A stretch of 64,000 nucleotides of DNA from Sophora flavescens (taxonomy: Eukaryota > Streptophyta > Magnoliopsida > Fabales > Fabaceae). The notes below the pieces were generated by a model. It searched no databases, had not been told where the DNA came from, and was given only the letters and a program-made list of their open reading frames with translations. Below, one piece after another: positions 1-12,280 of the stretch. Location: contig CM061063.1 in the NCBI GenBank assembly GCA_030762895.1, positions 210,753,667 through 210,817,666 on the forward strand, given 5' to 3'. A program made the position numbers and the translations under genes. The first letter of the stretch is position 1; each line of letters starts with the position of its first letter.

Positions 1-1221
1 ATCTCAAATAAGAATCAAATTAACAAAGTAATGAGATGCTTGAGCAGGGAATGACAACCTAAAGTCACTGCAATCTCAGAATCTAGAGACCTCTCATCAA
101 TGACCATTGCCACATTGTTTGGAAAATTGCAAGAGCATCAATTGGAGTTGAGCAGACTGAATGAGAGTGAAGAAACTGATAAAAGAAAGAAGGGATTGGC
201 TCTAAAATCACAAGTCAGAGAAATAGAAGATAATGATGACGATGATTCAGCACAAGAGCCAGAATCTGAAGAAGAGATGGGAATGCTAGTTAGAAATTTC
301 AAGAAGTTCCTAAAGAAGAAAGGCAACTTCAAAAGAAAGCCATCCACTTTTCAAAGGAGAAATCTCATCAAAGGTGACAACTCTTCCGACAACATCACAT
401 GCTATGAATGTGGAAAGATTGGCCACATGAAGCTTGACTGTCCAAAGCTGCAAAAGAAGGACAAAACTGAAAAGTTTGACTCAAAGGACAAGAAGTGAAA
501 AAAGCCAAGAAAGGCCTACATTGCTTGGGATGATAATGATCTAGAATCCACTGAAGAATATGAATCTGAGGAGGCAAACTTGTGCTTGATGGCCAGTAAT
601 CATAATGATTCAGAAAGTAAAGTAAGTTCTAATTATCAACCTTCTTATGATGAATTGCAAAATTATTTTGAAGAACTTCATAAAGAATCCATTAGACTTG
701 CTAGATTACTAATTAAGTCTAAGAAAACCATCACATGCCTACAAGAAAAAAATTATGTTTTAAACAAAAAGCTAGATGAATTAGAAACAGAAAATCGTGC
801 TGTAAAAGATAGATTAGCTACTGTTTTGGAACCACCTATAAGCTCTAGTTGTTCTAAGTGCTGTACATTGACTAAAGAAGTTGAAAAACTGAAAAATGAC
901 TTAGCCAAGTTCACAAATGGTAGAGATAACTTGAATGCTTTGTTAGGACAGCAAAAATGTGTTTATGATAAGGCTGGAATAGGCTATAAACCTAAGATAC
1001 ATGAGGAATCTTTCAAGAAATTTTTTGTTGCACCTAAGACATCAAACACACCATTTGTTAAATGTAATTTTTGTGCTAGAAAAGGTCACACAACTTCTAC
1101 ATGTCATTACAGAAAATCTGCCTACAGTAAATCTAAGTATATATGGGTTCCTAAAGGAACTATTGCTGCGACTAACTCAAAAGGACCCAAACAGATTTGG
1201 GTACCTAAAACACAAACATGA
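1..1221 (+). pseudogene. gag: copia-1 gag remnant with two CCHC zinc knuckles
   Basis: This is the C-terminal half of a Sirevirus gag, which coats genomic RNA in virus-like particles. It aligns closely with the gag at 43447-45131. The frame is stopped near 52 (TGA where the sister copy has a Trp codon) and again by TGA at 496-498. A first CCHC knuckle is at 400-441 (CYECGKIGHMKLDC) and a second at 1063-1104 (CNFCARKGHTTSTC). Between the knuckles lie an acidic stretch and a Lys/Glu-rich, probably coiled-coil segment. The final stop at 1219-1221 follows a GPKQIWVPK motif that also ends the sister gag, so that end is probably natural, with pol starting in another frame. Confidence 0.85.
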
Positions 1222-1234
1222 TTCTGTTTTGTAG

Positions 1235-1651
1235 GTGTGTTGGAAAGCCAAGAATGGGAAATGGTATCTTGACAGTGGTTGTTCCAAGCACAAGACTGGA
1301 GTCAAAAGCAAGTTCATTTCCTTTACCCTTAAGCCAAGTGGTAGTGTTACCTACAGAGACAACAATAAAGGGAGAATACTTGGCATTGGCAACATTGGAA
1401 GTAACTCAACAACAATCATTGAGGATGTACTATATGTTGAGGGACTAAAACACAACCAATTAAGTATCAGTCAACTATGTGACAAAGGTTTCAAGGTAAA
1501 ATTCAATTCCAATAGTTACTTAATAGAAAATCGGCATGATGAAAATTTGAAATTAATTAGACATAGGACAGATAACATCTATATGCTTGATTTAGATAAT
1601 ATCTCTTCAAATACTGCATGTTGTCTTATTTCAAAAGAAGAAGAGAATTAG
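1235..1651 (+). pseudogene. pol: copia-1 pol: protease and GAG-pre-integrase part
   Basis: Retroviral-type aspartic protease of Ty1/copia that cleaves the Gag-Pol polyprotein. The active-site motif WYLDSGCSKH is near residues 10-20 of this open stretch, followed by the usual LKHNQLSISQLCDKGF block. The frame differs from the gag frame upstream. It stops at 1649-1651, where the LWHxRLGH segment that should lead to the integrase zinc finger is missing, so a small deletion separates it from the integrase stretch at 1677. Confidence 0.85.
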
Positions 1652-1676
1652 CTTTAGAAGAATTGCACACATTCAC

Positions 1677-2864
1677 ATGAACCACTTGAATAAATTGATT
1701 CGTAAAGATCTTGTAGTTGGCTTGCCTAAACTAAAATTTGTGAAAGATGGACTATGTGATGCATGTCAAAAAGGAAAGCAAGTTAAGGTCTCTTTTAAAC
1801 CAAAGAACATTGTTTCAACAACTAGACCCCTGCAACTTTTACACATAGATTTATTTGGTCCGTCTAGAACCAAAAGCTTTAGTGGTAACTCGTATGCATT
1901 GGTAATAGTAGATGATTACTCTAGATATACATGGACATATTTTCTATCTCATAAGAGTGATTCATTTGCTGCATTTAAGAAAATGGCAAAAATTGTGCAA
2001 AATGAAAATGACGTAAAAATTATTTCTGTAAGAAGTGATCATGGGGGAGAATTTCAAAATGAAGCGTTTGAAAACTTTTGTGATGAGCATGGCATTCAGC
2101 ATAATTTTTCTGCTCCTAGAATTCCACAACAAAATGGAGTAGTGGAAAGAAAGAATATATCATTAGAGGAGATAGCAAGAACTATGTTGAACGACTCTAG
2201 CTTGCCAAAACATTTTTGGGCAGATGCTGTCAATACAGCCTGCTATGTGCTAAATAAAGTCTTGATAAGACCAATCTTAAAGAAAACCCCTTATGAGCTT
2301 TACAAAGGAAGAAAACCAAATATATCACATTTACATGGTTTTGGTTGCAAATGCTTTGTTCTTAACAATGGAAAGAATAATCTTGGAAAATTTGATGCAA
2401 AGGCTAATGAAGGAATTTTCCTAGGTTACTCTCTATCTAGTAAAGCATTTAGAATATATAATAAGAGAACACGAACTATTGAGGAATCTGTGCATGTGAC
2501 ATTTGATGAGTCTAACCCCAAAAGGTTGGGAAAGGATTCTGTTATTGATGATCTTGCAGATTCAATTGAGAAAACTCTCCTAGAAGAGAAACAGGACAAT
2601 GAAGAAGATGAAAGCTTAAAGAACGAATTGATGCAGCAGGAGCAAACAGAACAACAGCCCGAACTACCAAAGGAATGGAGGAGTGTCAGAAATCATCCAA
2701 TTGATAACATCATCGGTGAAATTACAAAGGGGGTAACTACTAGACAATCTCTTAGAAATGTTTGTAATCATATGGAATTTGTGTCTCAAGTAGAACCTAA
2801 GAACATAGATGATGCTATAATTGATGAACATTGGATGATGGCTATGCAAGATGAGTTAAACTAG
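1677..2864 (+). pseudogene. pol: copia-1 pol: integrase domain
   Basis: Ty1/copia integrase, which inserts the cDNA into the chromosome. The N-terminal HHCC finger is half lost: the CDACQKGK cysteines remain but the histidines are gone. The catalytic D,D,E region is present: first Asp in LLHIDLFGPS, second in VRSDHGGEFQN, Glu in PQQNGVVERKN. After it come the conserved GCKCFVLN and GIFLGYS blocks. The frame ends at a TAG (2862-2864) in DELN/FERNQVW, a place where the family normally has Gln, so this is probably a C-to-T nonsense change. The same frame reopens into reverse transcriptase. Confidence 0.88.
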
Positions 2865-4293
2865 TTTGAAAGAAACCAAGTTTGGAAATTAGTGCCTAAA
2901 CCCAAGAACTGTCAAGTAATAGGTACAAAATGGGTTTTTAGGAATAAACTAGATGAGAATGGTATAATTGTAAGAAACAATACTAGATTGGTAGCTAAAG
3001 GGTATAACCAAGAAGAAGGCATAGATTATGATGAAACATATGCATCGGTAGCAAGATTAGAAGCTATAAGAATGCTACTTGCTTATGCTTGCATAATTGG
3101 ATTTAAATTGTATCAAATGGATGTTAAGAGTGCTTTCTTAAATGGATTTATACAAGAGGAAGTGTATGTTGGTCAACCACCTGGTTTTGAGATTAATGAA
3201 TTGCCTAACCATGTTTATAAATTGTCTAAAGCACTATATGGCTTAAAGCAAGCTCCTAGAGCTTGGTATGAAAGGTTAAGTAATTTTCTCATTGAAAAAG
3301 GATTTAAAAGAGGTAAAGTTGACACAAATTTGTTCACTAAGAAAAAGGCACACAACATTTTACTTGTACAAATATATGTAGATGATATAATTTTTGGTGC
3401 CACTAATGAGCAGTTGTGCAATGAGTTTGCAAGTCTTATGCAGAGTGAGTTTGAAATGTCAATGATGGGTGAGCTAAACTTTTTCCTTGGACTACAAATA
3501 AAGCAAACTATACTGCAATGAGTTGATCAAGAAGTTTGGCATGGAAAATGCTAAGGAGATGGCTACTCCAATGAGTACCTTCTGTTATCTGGACAAGGAT
3601 GAGAAAGGAAAACCTGTTGATGTTTCTAAATTCAGAGGTATGATAGGCTCGCTACTTTATCTTACTGCTAGTAGGCCCGATATCATGTTTAGTGTATGCA
3701 TGTGTGCGAGATATCAATTAAATCCAAAAGAATCACACTTAACAGCAGTTAAAAGGATAATTAAGTATCTGTTAGGAACAAAAGACATGGGATTATGGTA
3801 TCCCAAGGGAGCTACATGTACTTTAATTAGCTATTCAGACTCTGATTTTGCTGGTTATAAACTAGATAGAAAGAGTACTAGTGGAACTTTCCATTTACTA
3901 GGAAACGCATTAGTATCATGGTTCAGTAAGAAGCAATCTAGTGTGGCTTTATCCACCGCAGAGGCTGAATATAGTAGCTGGTAGCTGTTGTGCACAGGTT
4001 TTATGGATGAAACAACAATTAGTTGATTATGGTGTGCAACTAAACCAAGTTCCTATTATATGTGACAATAGAAGTGCAATTAACCAAACTAAGAATCCCA
4101 TAATGCACTCTAGAACTAAACACATAGAAATCAGACATCATTTCATTAGAGGCCATATTTAGAGTAGAGAAATTGAGATTGAATATGTTGATACAACTAA
4201 ACAACTTGCCGATATTTTTACCAAGCCCTTGAACAAGGAAAGCTTCTTTTTCATTAGAAGAGAATTGGGCATAATAGATCAATCCTATATCTA
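2865..4293 (+). pseudogene. pol: copia-1 pol: reverse transcriptase and RNase H, frameshifted
   Basis: The RT block (from about 2892) has the copia signatures WVFRNKLDENG, QMDVKSAFLNG, LYGLKQAPRAWYE and catalytic YVDDIIFGAT. It stops at 3519-3521 in FFLGLQIKQ, where a deletion removes the segment before KKFGMENAKEMATPM; reading resumes at 3523 in another frame. RNase H shows SYSDSDFAGYKLDRKSTSG and ALSTAEAEY, shifts frame near 3970 and continues with CCAQVLWMKQQL and the IICDNRSAI region. A TAG at 4160-4162 breaks the tail, which then reads to GIIDQSYI and the natural end near 4293. At least two frameshifts and two stops rule out function. Confidence 0.88.
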
Positions 4294-4395
4294 ATCCCTC
4301 TATCATGAACAATTTATATGCTATGTTTGAATGTTTAAATGCTTACCTTCTCTATTACTTAAAATGTTTCTTTTCTTTACCTTTTTGATAATGCC

Positions 4396-4710
4396 AAAAG
4401 GGGGAGGAAAAAGTATGATATAGAGAAATGAGATAATAACAAATTATACATGAAGAAAGAAAGTATGATATAGAGAAAAGGGATAATAACGAATTATACA
4501 TGCATATGTTGAGGGGGAGCTTAAAAGCTTACATGATTAATGGGAAGTAAATCAAATTCTGCTATGATAATATTTTTTTTTTGCTCTGATATACTTCTGC
4601 TCTCTGCTCTGATACCATGATACAAATCTGTTAAAAACACTTAGCTTCTGGTACACTTATACTCTGATCTTATAATTTGTTAAAAGATTTGTCATAATCA
4701 AAAAGGGGGA
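4396..4710 (+). promoter_or_regulatory. copia-1 multiple polypurine tracts
   Basis: Purine-rich tracts of the form AAAAGGGGGAG occur at 4396-4405, 4511-4519 and 4700-4710. The last lies 3 bp before the LTR and should prime plus-strand DNA synthesis. Repeated tracts in the pol-to-LTR spacer are a reported feature of Sireviruses. The same set occurs in copia-2 and copia-3 here. Confidence 0.75.
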
Positions 4711-5090
4711 GTTTGTTAGACTCAATGATTTAGAGATTTTGATATATGACAAATACAACTTAATGTGTATGCAAGTGTTTTAGTGTCAAATTTCAAAGAC
4801 AGGTATCAAGCAGTAATCAACAAGTTTAGTGAGCAATCAAAGGAGAATATTCAAGGAAGAACTTGAAGGAATCAAAGAGCAAAGACAAAGATCAAAGGAT
4901 CATCAAGACAAGAGCTTAAAGGAGAAATTAGATTTAAATCTTAGATGATTTGTAAGAGATTAAATCTCTTATTCACAAATAAGCTCAATTAAAAAGATGC
5001 ATGAAGAAAATCATTTTTCATAACCTGCATTAAAAGTAATAACTTTTGTTAATGAAAATGATTTTTAGAAATAAGATTTTTTGAATCCAA

Positions 5091-5400
5091 GCGCTCGTCC
5101 AACACTGAAGTAATAGAAGCGCTCGTCCAACACTGAAGTAATAGAAGCGCTCGTCCAACATTGAAGTAATACAAGCGCTCGTCCAACACTGAAGTAACAC
5201 AAAATGCTTGTCCAACACTGAAGTGATCGAAGCGCTCGTCCAAACACAAGTGATCGAAGACCTCGTCCAACAAGTGACAGAAGCGCTCGTCCACTGAAGT
5301 GATACAAGCGCTCGTCCACTAAAGTGATACAAGCGACCATCCACTAAAGTGACACAAGCACTCGTCCACTAAAGTGACAGAAGCGCTCGTCCACACAAGT
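5091..5400 (+). repeat. minisatellite in copia-1 U3, 12 units of about 24-28 bp
   Basis: Units begin GCGCTCGTCCA and continue with AACACTGAAGTAATAGAA or shorter forms such as CTAAAGTGACAGAA. The array lies about 270 bp upstream of the TATA box, so in U3. Related arrays occur in copia-3 (62956-63175) and inside copia-2 (45987-46123), but not in the copia-2 LTRs. Confidence 0.9.
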
Positions 5401-5669
5401 CTTTGGACTTGCTAAGTCCTTAATGAGAAGCTCCATCCAATGACATGGCATATGGAGCTCGTCTACTAATTGGAGCTCATCCAATTACTTTGTGTTTTAG
5501 TACTTCCGTCTACTGACGTGGCTAGATGGACACGATTATTTTCAAGATGGACGCGAATTCTATAAGAGCCGATGAAGAATCTTATTTCAAGAACCAGAAT
5601 CAAGAAAACAGATTCTATTATCATATCCAAATCTGTTTTGATTGATCCCAACGACTATAACTTGTTTTC

Positions 5670-5678
5670 TATATAAAG
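5670..5678 (+). promoter_or_regulatory. TATA box of copia-1 LTR
   Basis: TATATAAAG followed by AGGGATCAAAGG. The same block, with TATATATAG, is at 42457 and 47633 in copia-2, and it is present on the minus strand at 62698 in copia-3. Conservation of this block across diverged LTRs supports a core promoter. Confidence 0.65.
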
Positions 5679-7520
5679 AGGGATCAAAGGAACACTTTCG
5701 ATATCATATCATAACAATATAATGATACACATATCATTCATCATCTTCCTCGAGCTTATTGCGAAAAGAGTGTTTCAATACACATAAGTGCTTCAATTTC
5801 TTTATCTGACTATTGAGAGTTAGGAATCAATTTTTGTTTTACATTTCGATTGTAAAGAGAGAGGGAGTCTCTCTGAGTTATTAGGGTGAGGTATCCCTAA
5901 GGTTAAACATTGAGGCTCTTCAAAAGAGTGTGGTATCTCGAGGTGAAGGAGTGCTCTGTGGTGTAAAGGTTTTTCAAGCTACCTGGTAAAGCTTGTGTGT
6001 TAGTGTGTGAAATACCACAAGTGGAGTGGGGACTGGATGTAGGTCACCATGGAGGTGACTGAACCAGGATAAATCTAGTTGTGTATCTCTAAACTCAAAC
6101 TCCTTTACTTTCTGTTTATGTTCAAGAACCTGCGACTTTGATGTTTAAAGTTCAATATAATTTCTGTTCTTGATTTGTAAAAACTGTACTGAAACCCGAG
6201 TTCGATTGTAATCAAGACTGTGTTATCTGCGTTTAAAACTAAGTTGATCAAAACCATTCTTGATTACTGAAACCAAACTATTACGGAATTATTGAACTTG
6301 AATCTATTAATTCTGAATTAAACTTTCTTATCCTCATCACCTTCTATTCAAGATTTTATATAAACCCTTCATTGATTTTGTAAAAGATCCTGAGGCCACA
6401 AATCCGCAACTCACATTTGTAAAATTTTGTGAAAAGTTTTAAGAGGGAAATAATTTTTTGAAAACTCAATTAACCCCCCTGTCCCTCTCCTGAGTCGTTG
6501 AAGCCAAAACAACATATTTTACCTATTTGATACTTAAAAAGTCTAAATCGAAAAGTTTGTAGAAATTAAAATTTTCTAGCCTATTTTATAGAGCATGGCC
6601 GAAAGCGTGCATGAAGAATAAAGGTGATTTATAAATTTTTTAACTTATGTTAAAAAAAAATTTGATTAGAATTACAATCGTAACGAGAACTCAAGTTCGT
6701 TTCTATGAAATTGCGATCGAATCCTTTACCGTTTTACTTTGAGGTAAGGGAAGAAAGCCCGAGGGATATTATTATTATTATGACTATGTGTTACCTATGT
6801 TTGCTTAATGATGATTGATTTTGTTTGGATGAATATGATGAGTTTTTATGTGATCTATATGCATTTTGTGTTTACTTGATTTAAACAAAGTTTATGATTA
6901 AATAAATGCTTTAGAGTAATGGTATATTTGTTCAAGTTGTTGCATTGAAAGCCTAACCTTGTGTAACAGCCTGATTTTAATTATGTTGTTTAACTGGTTA
7001 AAATATAATTAGTTATATTTTAATCTAAGAGTTAGAAAGGGCTTTTGAATAAAATAAAATCTTACTCATAGTCTACTTTATGGTAGAAGGTTACGGTAAA
7101 AATTCGGACGAACCCTGGTCTGCGTTTTCACTGACAGTACAAGTTTACTGAGCATAAAACCTAATTTTGAACCGTGAACGAAAAGGTTAGTGTTTTTGTG
7201 ATGTTTTGTATGGTATTGGATATTTTCTAAAATTTAAGTTCGGAAATAAAATATAATTTTCGAAAACTTGAAGTCTTGAACCGGATACCCAATGGAGCCG
7301 AAAATGGAGCCCAAAAAAAGTGAAATGACTTGATGGGATGTGATGGACATGGGTTATGACACACTCCAAAAGTGTAATCATCACACTTTTCAAATTATAT
7401 CATATTATATTCTAAAAACCCATTTTCTCTCTCTTCTTTAACCAAACAAGGCATAAGCCAAAACTTGGCCATCAAGACTTGCTCCTTCCTTCTCTTTCAC
7501 GCCCATCTCACCTCTCCCTC

Positions 7521-7528
7521 TATAAATA
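7521..7528 (+). promoter_or_regulatory. TATA box of solo LTR G1
   Basis: TATAAATA in a pyrimidine-rich context (CTCTCCCTC before it), about 560 bp into the LTR. G2 has TATAAACA at the same place (22745-22752). Confidence 0.55.
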
Positions 7529-9270
7529 CCCATTTCATTTTCTCTTCATCACTTTCCTACTTCTTCACTTTCTCATTTTTAAGTTTCTATCACTTAAAGT
7601 TTCCCTTTTTACTTAGTTTCAAGCTTCAAGTTCTTCATACTTTTTCTTTCTAGTTCCAAGGGTAACCCTCTCATACTCTTCAATTTAAAGTTTTACACTT
7701 ATTTCATGAGTTTACTTTATGTCTTCTTAAAATATTCTTAAAGCTCTTTTAACTTCTAAAATCTCTAGAAAATGGTAGAAAACTCCGTTTGAGTTGAAAC
7801 CAATCTTGATGGACTTCTATTAATCTCTACTTTCATATTCTAAGAGCTTGTATCAAACAAACATCTCTAACCTATTTTTACAAGGATGACCGAAACTATG
7901 TATTAGTGGCCTAGGAAGTTTTGTTTTAACTTTTTGAAAGATGATCATGTATTTGATCTTCTAGATACCTCTTGATCTTAAATATAATATATTGGAAAGT
8001 TTAAAGATTTCTATCCTATTTATCCTATGATGGCCGAACCTATGATGGTTGTGAACCTATGATGTTTTGCTATCATTTTCCAATATGATCATGGACTTAA
8101 GCTCCTTAATACATTTGGATGCTAAGTCTAAGAGATTGGAAAGTTTAAAGATTTCTAGCTTATTTCTCCTATGATGGCCGAACCTATGATGGTTGTGAAC
8201 CTAGGATGTTTTGTTTTCATTTTCCAATATGATCATGGGCTTGAGCTCCTTAATACATTTGGATGCTAAGTCTAAGAGAGTGGAAAATTGGAAATTTCTA
8301 GCCCACTTATACTAAAGAGGCCAAAACCCTGACATAAAAGGGGTGAAAGGTTTTTGATTGATTTGTGAAATCTAATGATTGATTCATACTCTTTAATACT
8401 CTAAGATCATTGATCTAAGAAATTATGTTATTTTGAAAACCCTAGCCTATTTTGTAATACAAGGCCGAAACCTACCCTAAGTGGTTGGATGATTTTTATT
8501 CCATATTTTCAAGTTATAGTAATTTATCTAAGTTACCAAGAACCTAAGTGATAAGTATCCAAAGGCTTATGTTGAGAAAATAATCCTAACTCTAATTTGA
8601 ATTAAATGGCCAAACCTAGCCTAAAAAGAACATAGATGAGTTTGTTTGATTTATTGGTTATTATGTTGATTGGTTGAAGGTGGAGTTTGTACTTTGTGGC
8701 GTGACAACGAGGAGCTTCGATTTCAGGAGTTCGGTGATAACCCAGGTGGGGGAAAGAACAAACCTATCATCGGAATGGATAAGTAGTAGATTATATAATA
8801 ATTGTGTAGGGCGACCTAAACCCTAATAGTAGTCGAGTAATCGACAAGACCAAAATCACATTGGAAACCTTTTCTGAAAAGCCAATGGCGATTCGAGGAT
8901 TGTAGGTTTATCGATATTAGGTTGATTTTATATTGTTGATGGTTGATTTGATTTTATTACCTTTATTGAATTGATTTTGTGCTATGTTGGTGATATGGGA
9001 ATATTTTGAGTGACATTGTGTTATGCATGATCTGCCTGGTTTTTATTATTATGCTTAGTGAATTTTAACCAAAGATATATATGTTGTCTAAGAGATGATT
9101 GTTTTGGGTGTGAGGATAATAATGATTTAGAAGTGCCTAACCTAGATGATGTATGTTAAAGAGGTGTTATGGCATAGAATATGTGTCAAGTTCTAATGGA
9201 AGGTTAAGGCACTAGGATGTTGTTAAAACGGGTTGGTGAGATTCAAGTATAGGTGTTGTTGTCCACAATC

Positions 9271-9513
9271 GTGTATTGGTAATATAATACACAATGATAA
9301 AAGTGTATTGGTAATATAATACACAAAGGCAAAACTATAGTGCTAATATAATACACAAGGACATCTGTATATTGGTAATATAATACACCGTGTATTGGTA
9401 ATATAATACATGTAAAACACTTCCGTGTATTGGTTGTATTGGTAATATAATACACGTAAAACACTTATATGTATTGGTAATATAATACACCATGCTTTTG
9501 TAATATAATACAC
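9271..9513 (+). repeat. hairpin-repeat array in G1 (8 units)
   Basis: Each unit has arms GTGTATT and AATACAC around an 8-bp loop GGTAATAT, separated by short linkers such as GTAAAACACTT. About eight units are visible, a few damaged. G2 has six units at 26854-27020. Confidence 0.88.
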
Positions 9514-12280
9514 GTAAAATCAAGAGTTCTCGTGAGACCACTTCCACCTTAGGAAATAGGTGTGCAGCTATGGTGTCTTTGAGTAGCATGAGATTGGGGG
9601 TAGAGGATGATATATTAACTTGAGGATGATCTGTTAGTTATGTGTGTTGTTTGTCTGTGACAATTACTGTATAATTTACTATGACTCTTTTCCTCTTTTT
9701 GATGATAGAATTGTTTCTTATCCCCTGTATATTTCTGTATGTTGTATTTTATCTCCTTGTGGAATCGTATGAGAAGACCCTGTGGATGAACATAACCAGA
9801 AGGAGTTGGATGGAACTCCCTACGAACCGGAGGCTGGAGGACGAGCTGTGACCCATGGTGATTAGGGTCTAGTTAGTTATGGTCGGTGCGTCTCGTGAGG
9901 CGTATTTTTATTATGTTTTCCACTGTTTATCTTTTTGTCTAAGTATATGTCTGTGAGGGATCCTACTGATAGGATATCCTCAACAATATTTTGTAATATG
10001 CATAATATACATATATTGTGATATGCTATTCTATATGAAGTTGTATACTTTATAAGTTAAGTTTTTAATTTTTTTTACGTATTTTTACGATAAGCGTGCG
10101 TTAAAAAAAATTAATTAATGAGGATTTAATCTAATACCACAACGGGACACAGCGGGGTGTCTCACCTTGGGTTAGAGCTCAATTAAATAAATTAAGATAA
10201 AAGTCTTAATAGAAATTGTGGAGGAAGCTATAAATAAATAATTTTATTTGAAAATAAGTTTTGATTTAAAAGAGAAGAAAGATAAAATAATATTTCAGAT
10301 TTATTTTGTAATATTAGAAATTTTATGAAAAGGGCAATATTTTCTTTTGATGAGAAGTAGAATTTTTGGAAATAATTTAACAAGTAAAAAGGGACTTCTA
10401 TAATTAATTTCTTAAATTAGAAGAAATTCTTTTTTAAAAAAAAAAGTTATTTTGATTTGGTTGAAAAAGAATGAATTTTTTAATCAAGGTGATTTTTGAA
10501 AATGAATTTCAAAAAGTTTTACTAAAGACTTTACTCAAAACAATATTCTAATAACTTGGATAAGTTATGGAAATTTTGGTTTTTGTTTTGTTTTTCACTG
10601 AACGAAAAATAATGTTGAAAAGTGGACCTAGTAACCGAGACGTCGAACTACTAGTGTTAATAAACACGTTGATCTATGATCCGTGTCACGTTGTTGTGGA
10701 CCGTGTGTCCTATATACGTTGGTATGGACTGTGTGTCCTACATACGTTATACAAATGTGGCAAAAGAAGTAAAGGTGAAAAGTTGAATTTTCTATGACCA
10801 CAAAGTCTAAGACTGGTGCATCGGTTTAAGACTCTTATGATTGGACACTCGGACTCAAATGTCCTATGTTTACAAACTTTAATACATTGAAAAATTATGG
10901 AGGTCTTGAGACTTTGAGCTTCGACAAGGAAAGAATTATACACAAAGAAAAGCTGCGATAATAAAATGTTTTTCATGCATTTGGAAGACGTGCCCAAAGT
11001 TGTTTTGTGTGAATACCTTGAAGGGCAGGGTATATCATGCTATGTTGTATCATTGTGCCTTGGCGGGCAATGAAATCCATATGCCTTGATTACTATGCCT
11101 TGATTTGGATAGTATGCTATGGACATCCACGCACGTTGCACACTGTGCTAGGAGTTTTGGGCAGTGTAGTGGACTAACACGTTGTCCCTTTTATGGCAAA
11201 AATTTCGGGCCTGATCAGCTCATTTTAAACAAAGTGAAGTTGGGGTCTCCGGAGATTAGGATAGAAGTTGAATTATATATGTGCCATGGTTTTCAAAAAG
11301 CGATGATTATCTCTTTCTATGTACTGTTTAAAGTGGTATCTTGTTATTTGTATATGATGTTTTTGTATGTTTTGGGTGCATATAGTTGTCATAATTGTCC
11401 ATATATTGGTATCTTACCCTTGCATTTTCCTTTGTGTATATATGTATGTATCTTGTTATGTTGAGACTAGATGGACCCAGCTCTGCCTCTCGTGCACTCC
11501 CGGGTGCGGGCTATCTTGTTTGAGGATGCCGACAACCCTGGGGCTTGGGTGATTCATCTGGAGAATCACACGATCGAGTACACTAGCCCGGTTTGCACTA
11601 TAGAAGGAACACAATAGGGAGGTCCAGAGAGGAGGATTCATACCATGGAGACCATCCAGATATCACTTCTGCCAGTCTGGTTTTATGTACAACGTTTAGC
11701 TGAGCAGGGACATCTAGTGTTGGATCCACCACCTTTGAATGTGGCGCCAGCTTCACCCATAGAGGAGGACCCCGAGGAATTCATGGAGGAGGAACCTCAG
11801 TATCATCCTATGAGCAGTGATGATGATGATGATGATGATGATGATGCACCTGGCGAGGGAGCCAGAGTGGAAGTATCCTCTTATGATACTTCTTCAGGAT
11901 ACGGGGGGGGGGGACTTCTGTGGTCTCCCGAATGGGTATCACTATTTTGTCTTGACCAGCTTAGGAAGTCTAGTTTTATTTTAGGACAGTGATGTTGGAT
12001 GGATCTTGTCAGTCGCATGTTTTATTTTGTCTCTTTAAACTCTAGTACAATGTAGTGTTTTGTTTAAGAAAACTTCTGTCAATGCACCTGTCACTAAGAA
12101 GGAGTTTGTTATCAATGTGAATATCATGTATGTTTTCTATGAATGTAAGTTGGTCTTTTAATTCCACTGTCTTAAGTTGTGAGTTTTATTTAATAATGAA
12201 TTACTAATCAGATATAAACATTCCGAAAGAAATCGATATGTCTTCTAATAACGTTAATATTAGTAAAAAGGGTTAATAAA

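Larger units (their letters stand above)
1..6514 (+). mobile_element. copia-1: 3' part of a degenerate Sirevirus-type Ty1/copia retrotransposon
   Basis: Gag, protease, integrase, reverse transcriptase and RNase H follow in Ty1/copia order, then a purine-rich spacer and one LTR (4714-6514). The 5' LTR and first part of gag lie before the window. Two CCHC knuckles in gag, several AAAAGGGGGAG-like tracts before the LTR and the long LTR point to the Sirevirus lineage (family knowledge). In-frame stops, frameshifts and small deletions in every domain make it inactive. It appears to have inserted into the old LTR that continues at 6515. The 5 bp after the LTR are TATTT; the matching duplication would lie outside the window. 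Confidence 0.93.
4714..6514 (+). repeat. copia-1 3' LTR (1801 bp)
   Basis: Starts TGTTAGACTCAATGA right after the polypurine tract and ends GAAGCCAAAACAACA. Both ends match the LTR ends of copia-2 and copia-3. It contains a 12-unit minisatellite (5091-5400), a TATA box (5670) and a C-rich run near the 3' end. Minus-strand ORFs within it are repeat artefacts. Confidence 0.9.
6962..10164 (+). mobile_element. solo LTR G1 (3203 bp), TSD CCTTG
   Basis: Begins TGTAACAGCCTG and ends GGGGTGTCTCA, with CCTTG on both sides (6957-6961 and 10165-10169): the 5-bp duplication of an LTR-retrotransposon insertion. There is no primer site, polypurine tract or coding region, so it is a solo LTR left by LTR-LTR recombination. 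A second copy, G2, is at 22160-27670. The TATA box at 7521 gives a + orientation. It belongs with the chromovirus-type LTRs by its TGTAACA start and by a module shared with the A and D LTRs. Confidence 0.87.
6515..12280 (+). mobile_element. old gypsy-type LTR remnant E, split by solo LTR G1
   Basis: The flanks of G1 (6515-6961 and 10165 onward) form one non-coding unit. Its part at 10565-11000 aligns, on the opposite strand, with 18370-18720 of the chromovirus A LTR, including the shared words CACGTTGTTGTGGAC and ACTGGTGCATCGGT. I therefore read it as a + strand LTR of an A-like chromovirus, truncated on the left by copia-1. The stretch 11000-12280 matches only weakly. It holds an acidic ORF (11645-11992, with EEDPEE and a run of nine Asp from a GAT repeat) that I cannot assign. 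The right boundary is uncertain. Confidence 0.5.

Noticed and set aside
5030..5344. Minus-strand ORFs with repeated VLDERFYYFSVGRAL-like segments
   Set aside because: They translate the GCGCTCGTCCA minisatellite in three overlapping frames; repeat length near a multiple of three keeps the frames open. The same holds for 45793-46124 and 63029-63223.
5091..5400. CRISPR-like array of short repeats
   Set aside because: The unit varies, there are no unique spacers of constant length, and it lies within a plant retrotransposon LTR.
9243..9589. Minus-strand ORFs in solo LTR G1 rich in YYITN and CIILP
   Set aside because: They are the hairpin array in translation; similar frames appear over the G2 array at 26806-27120.
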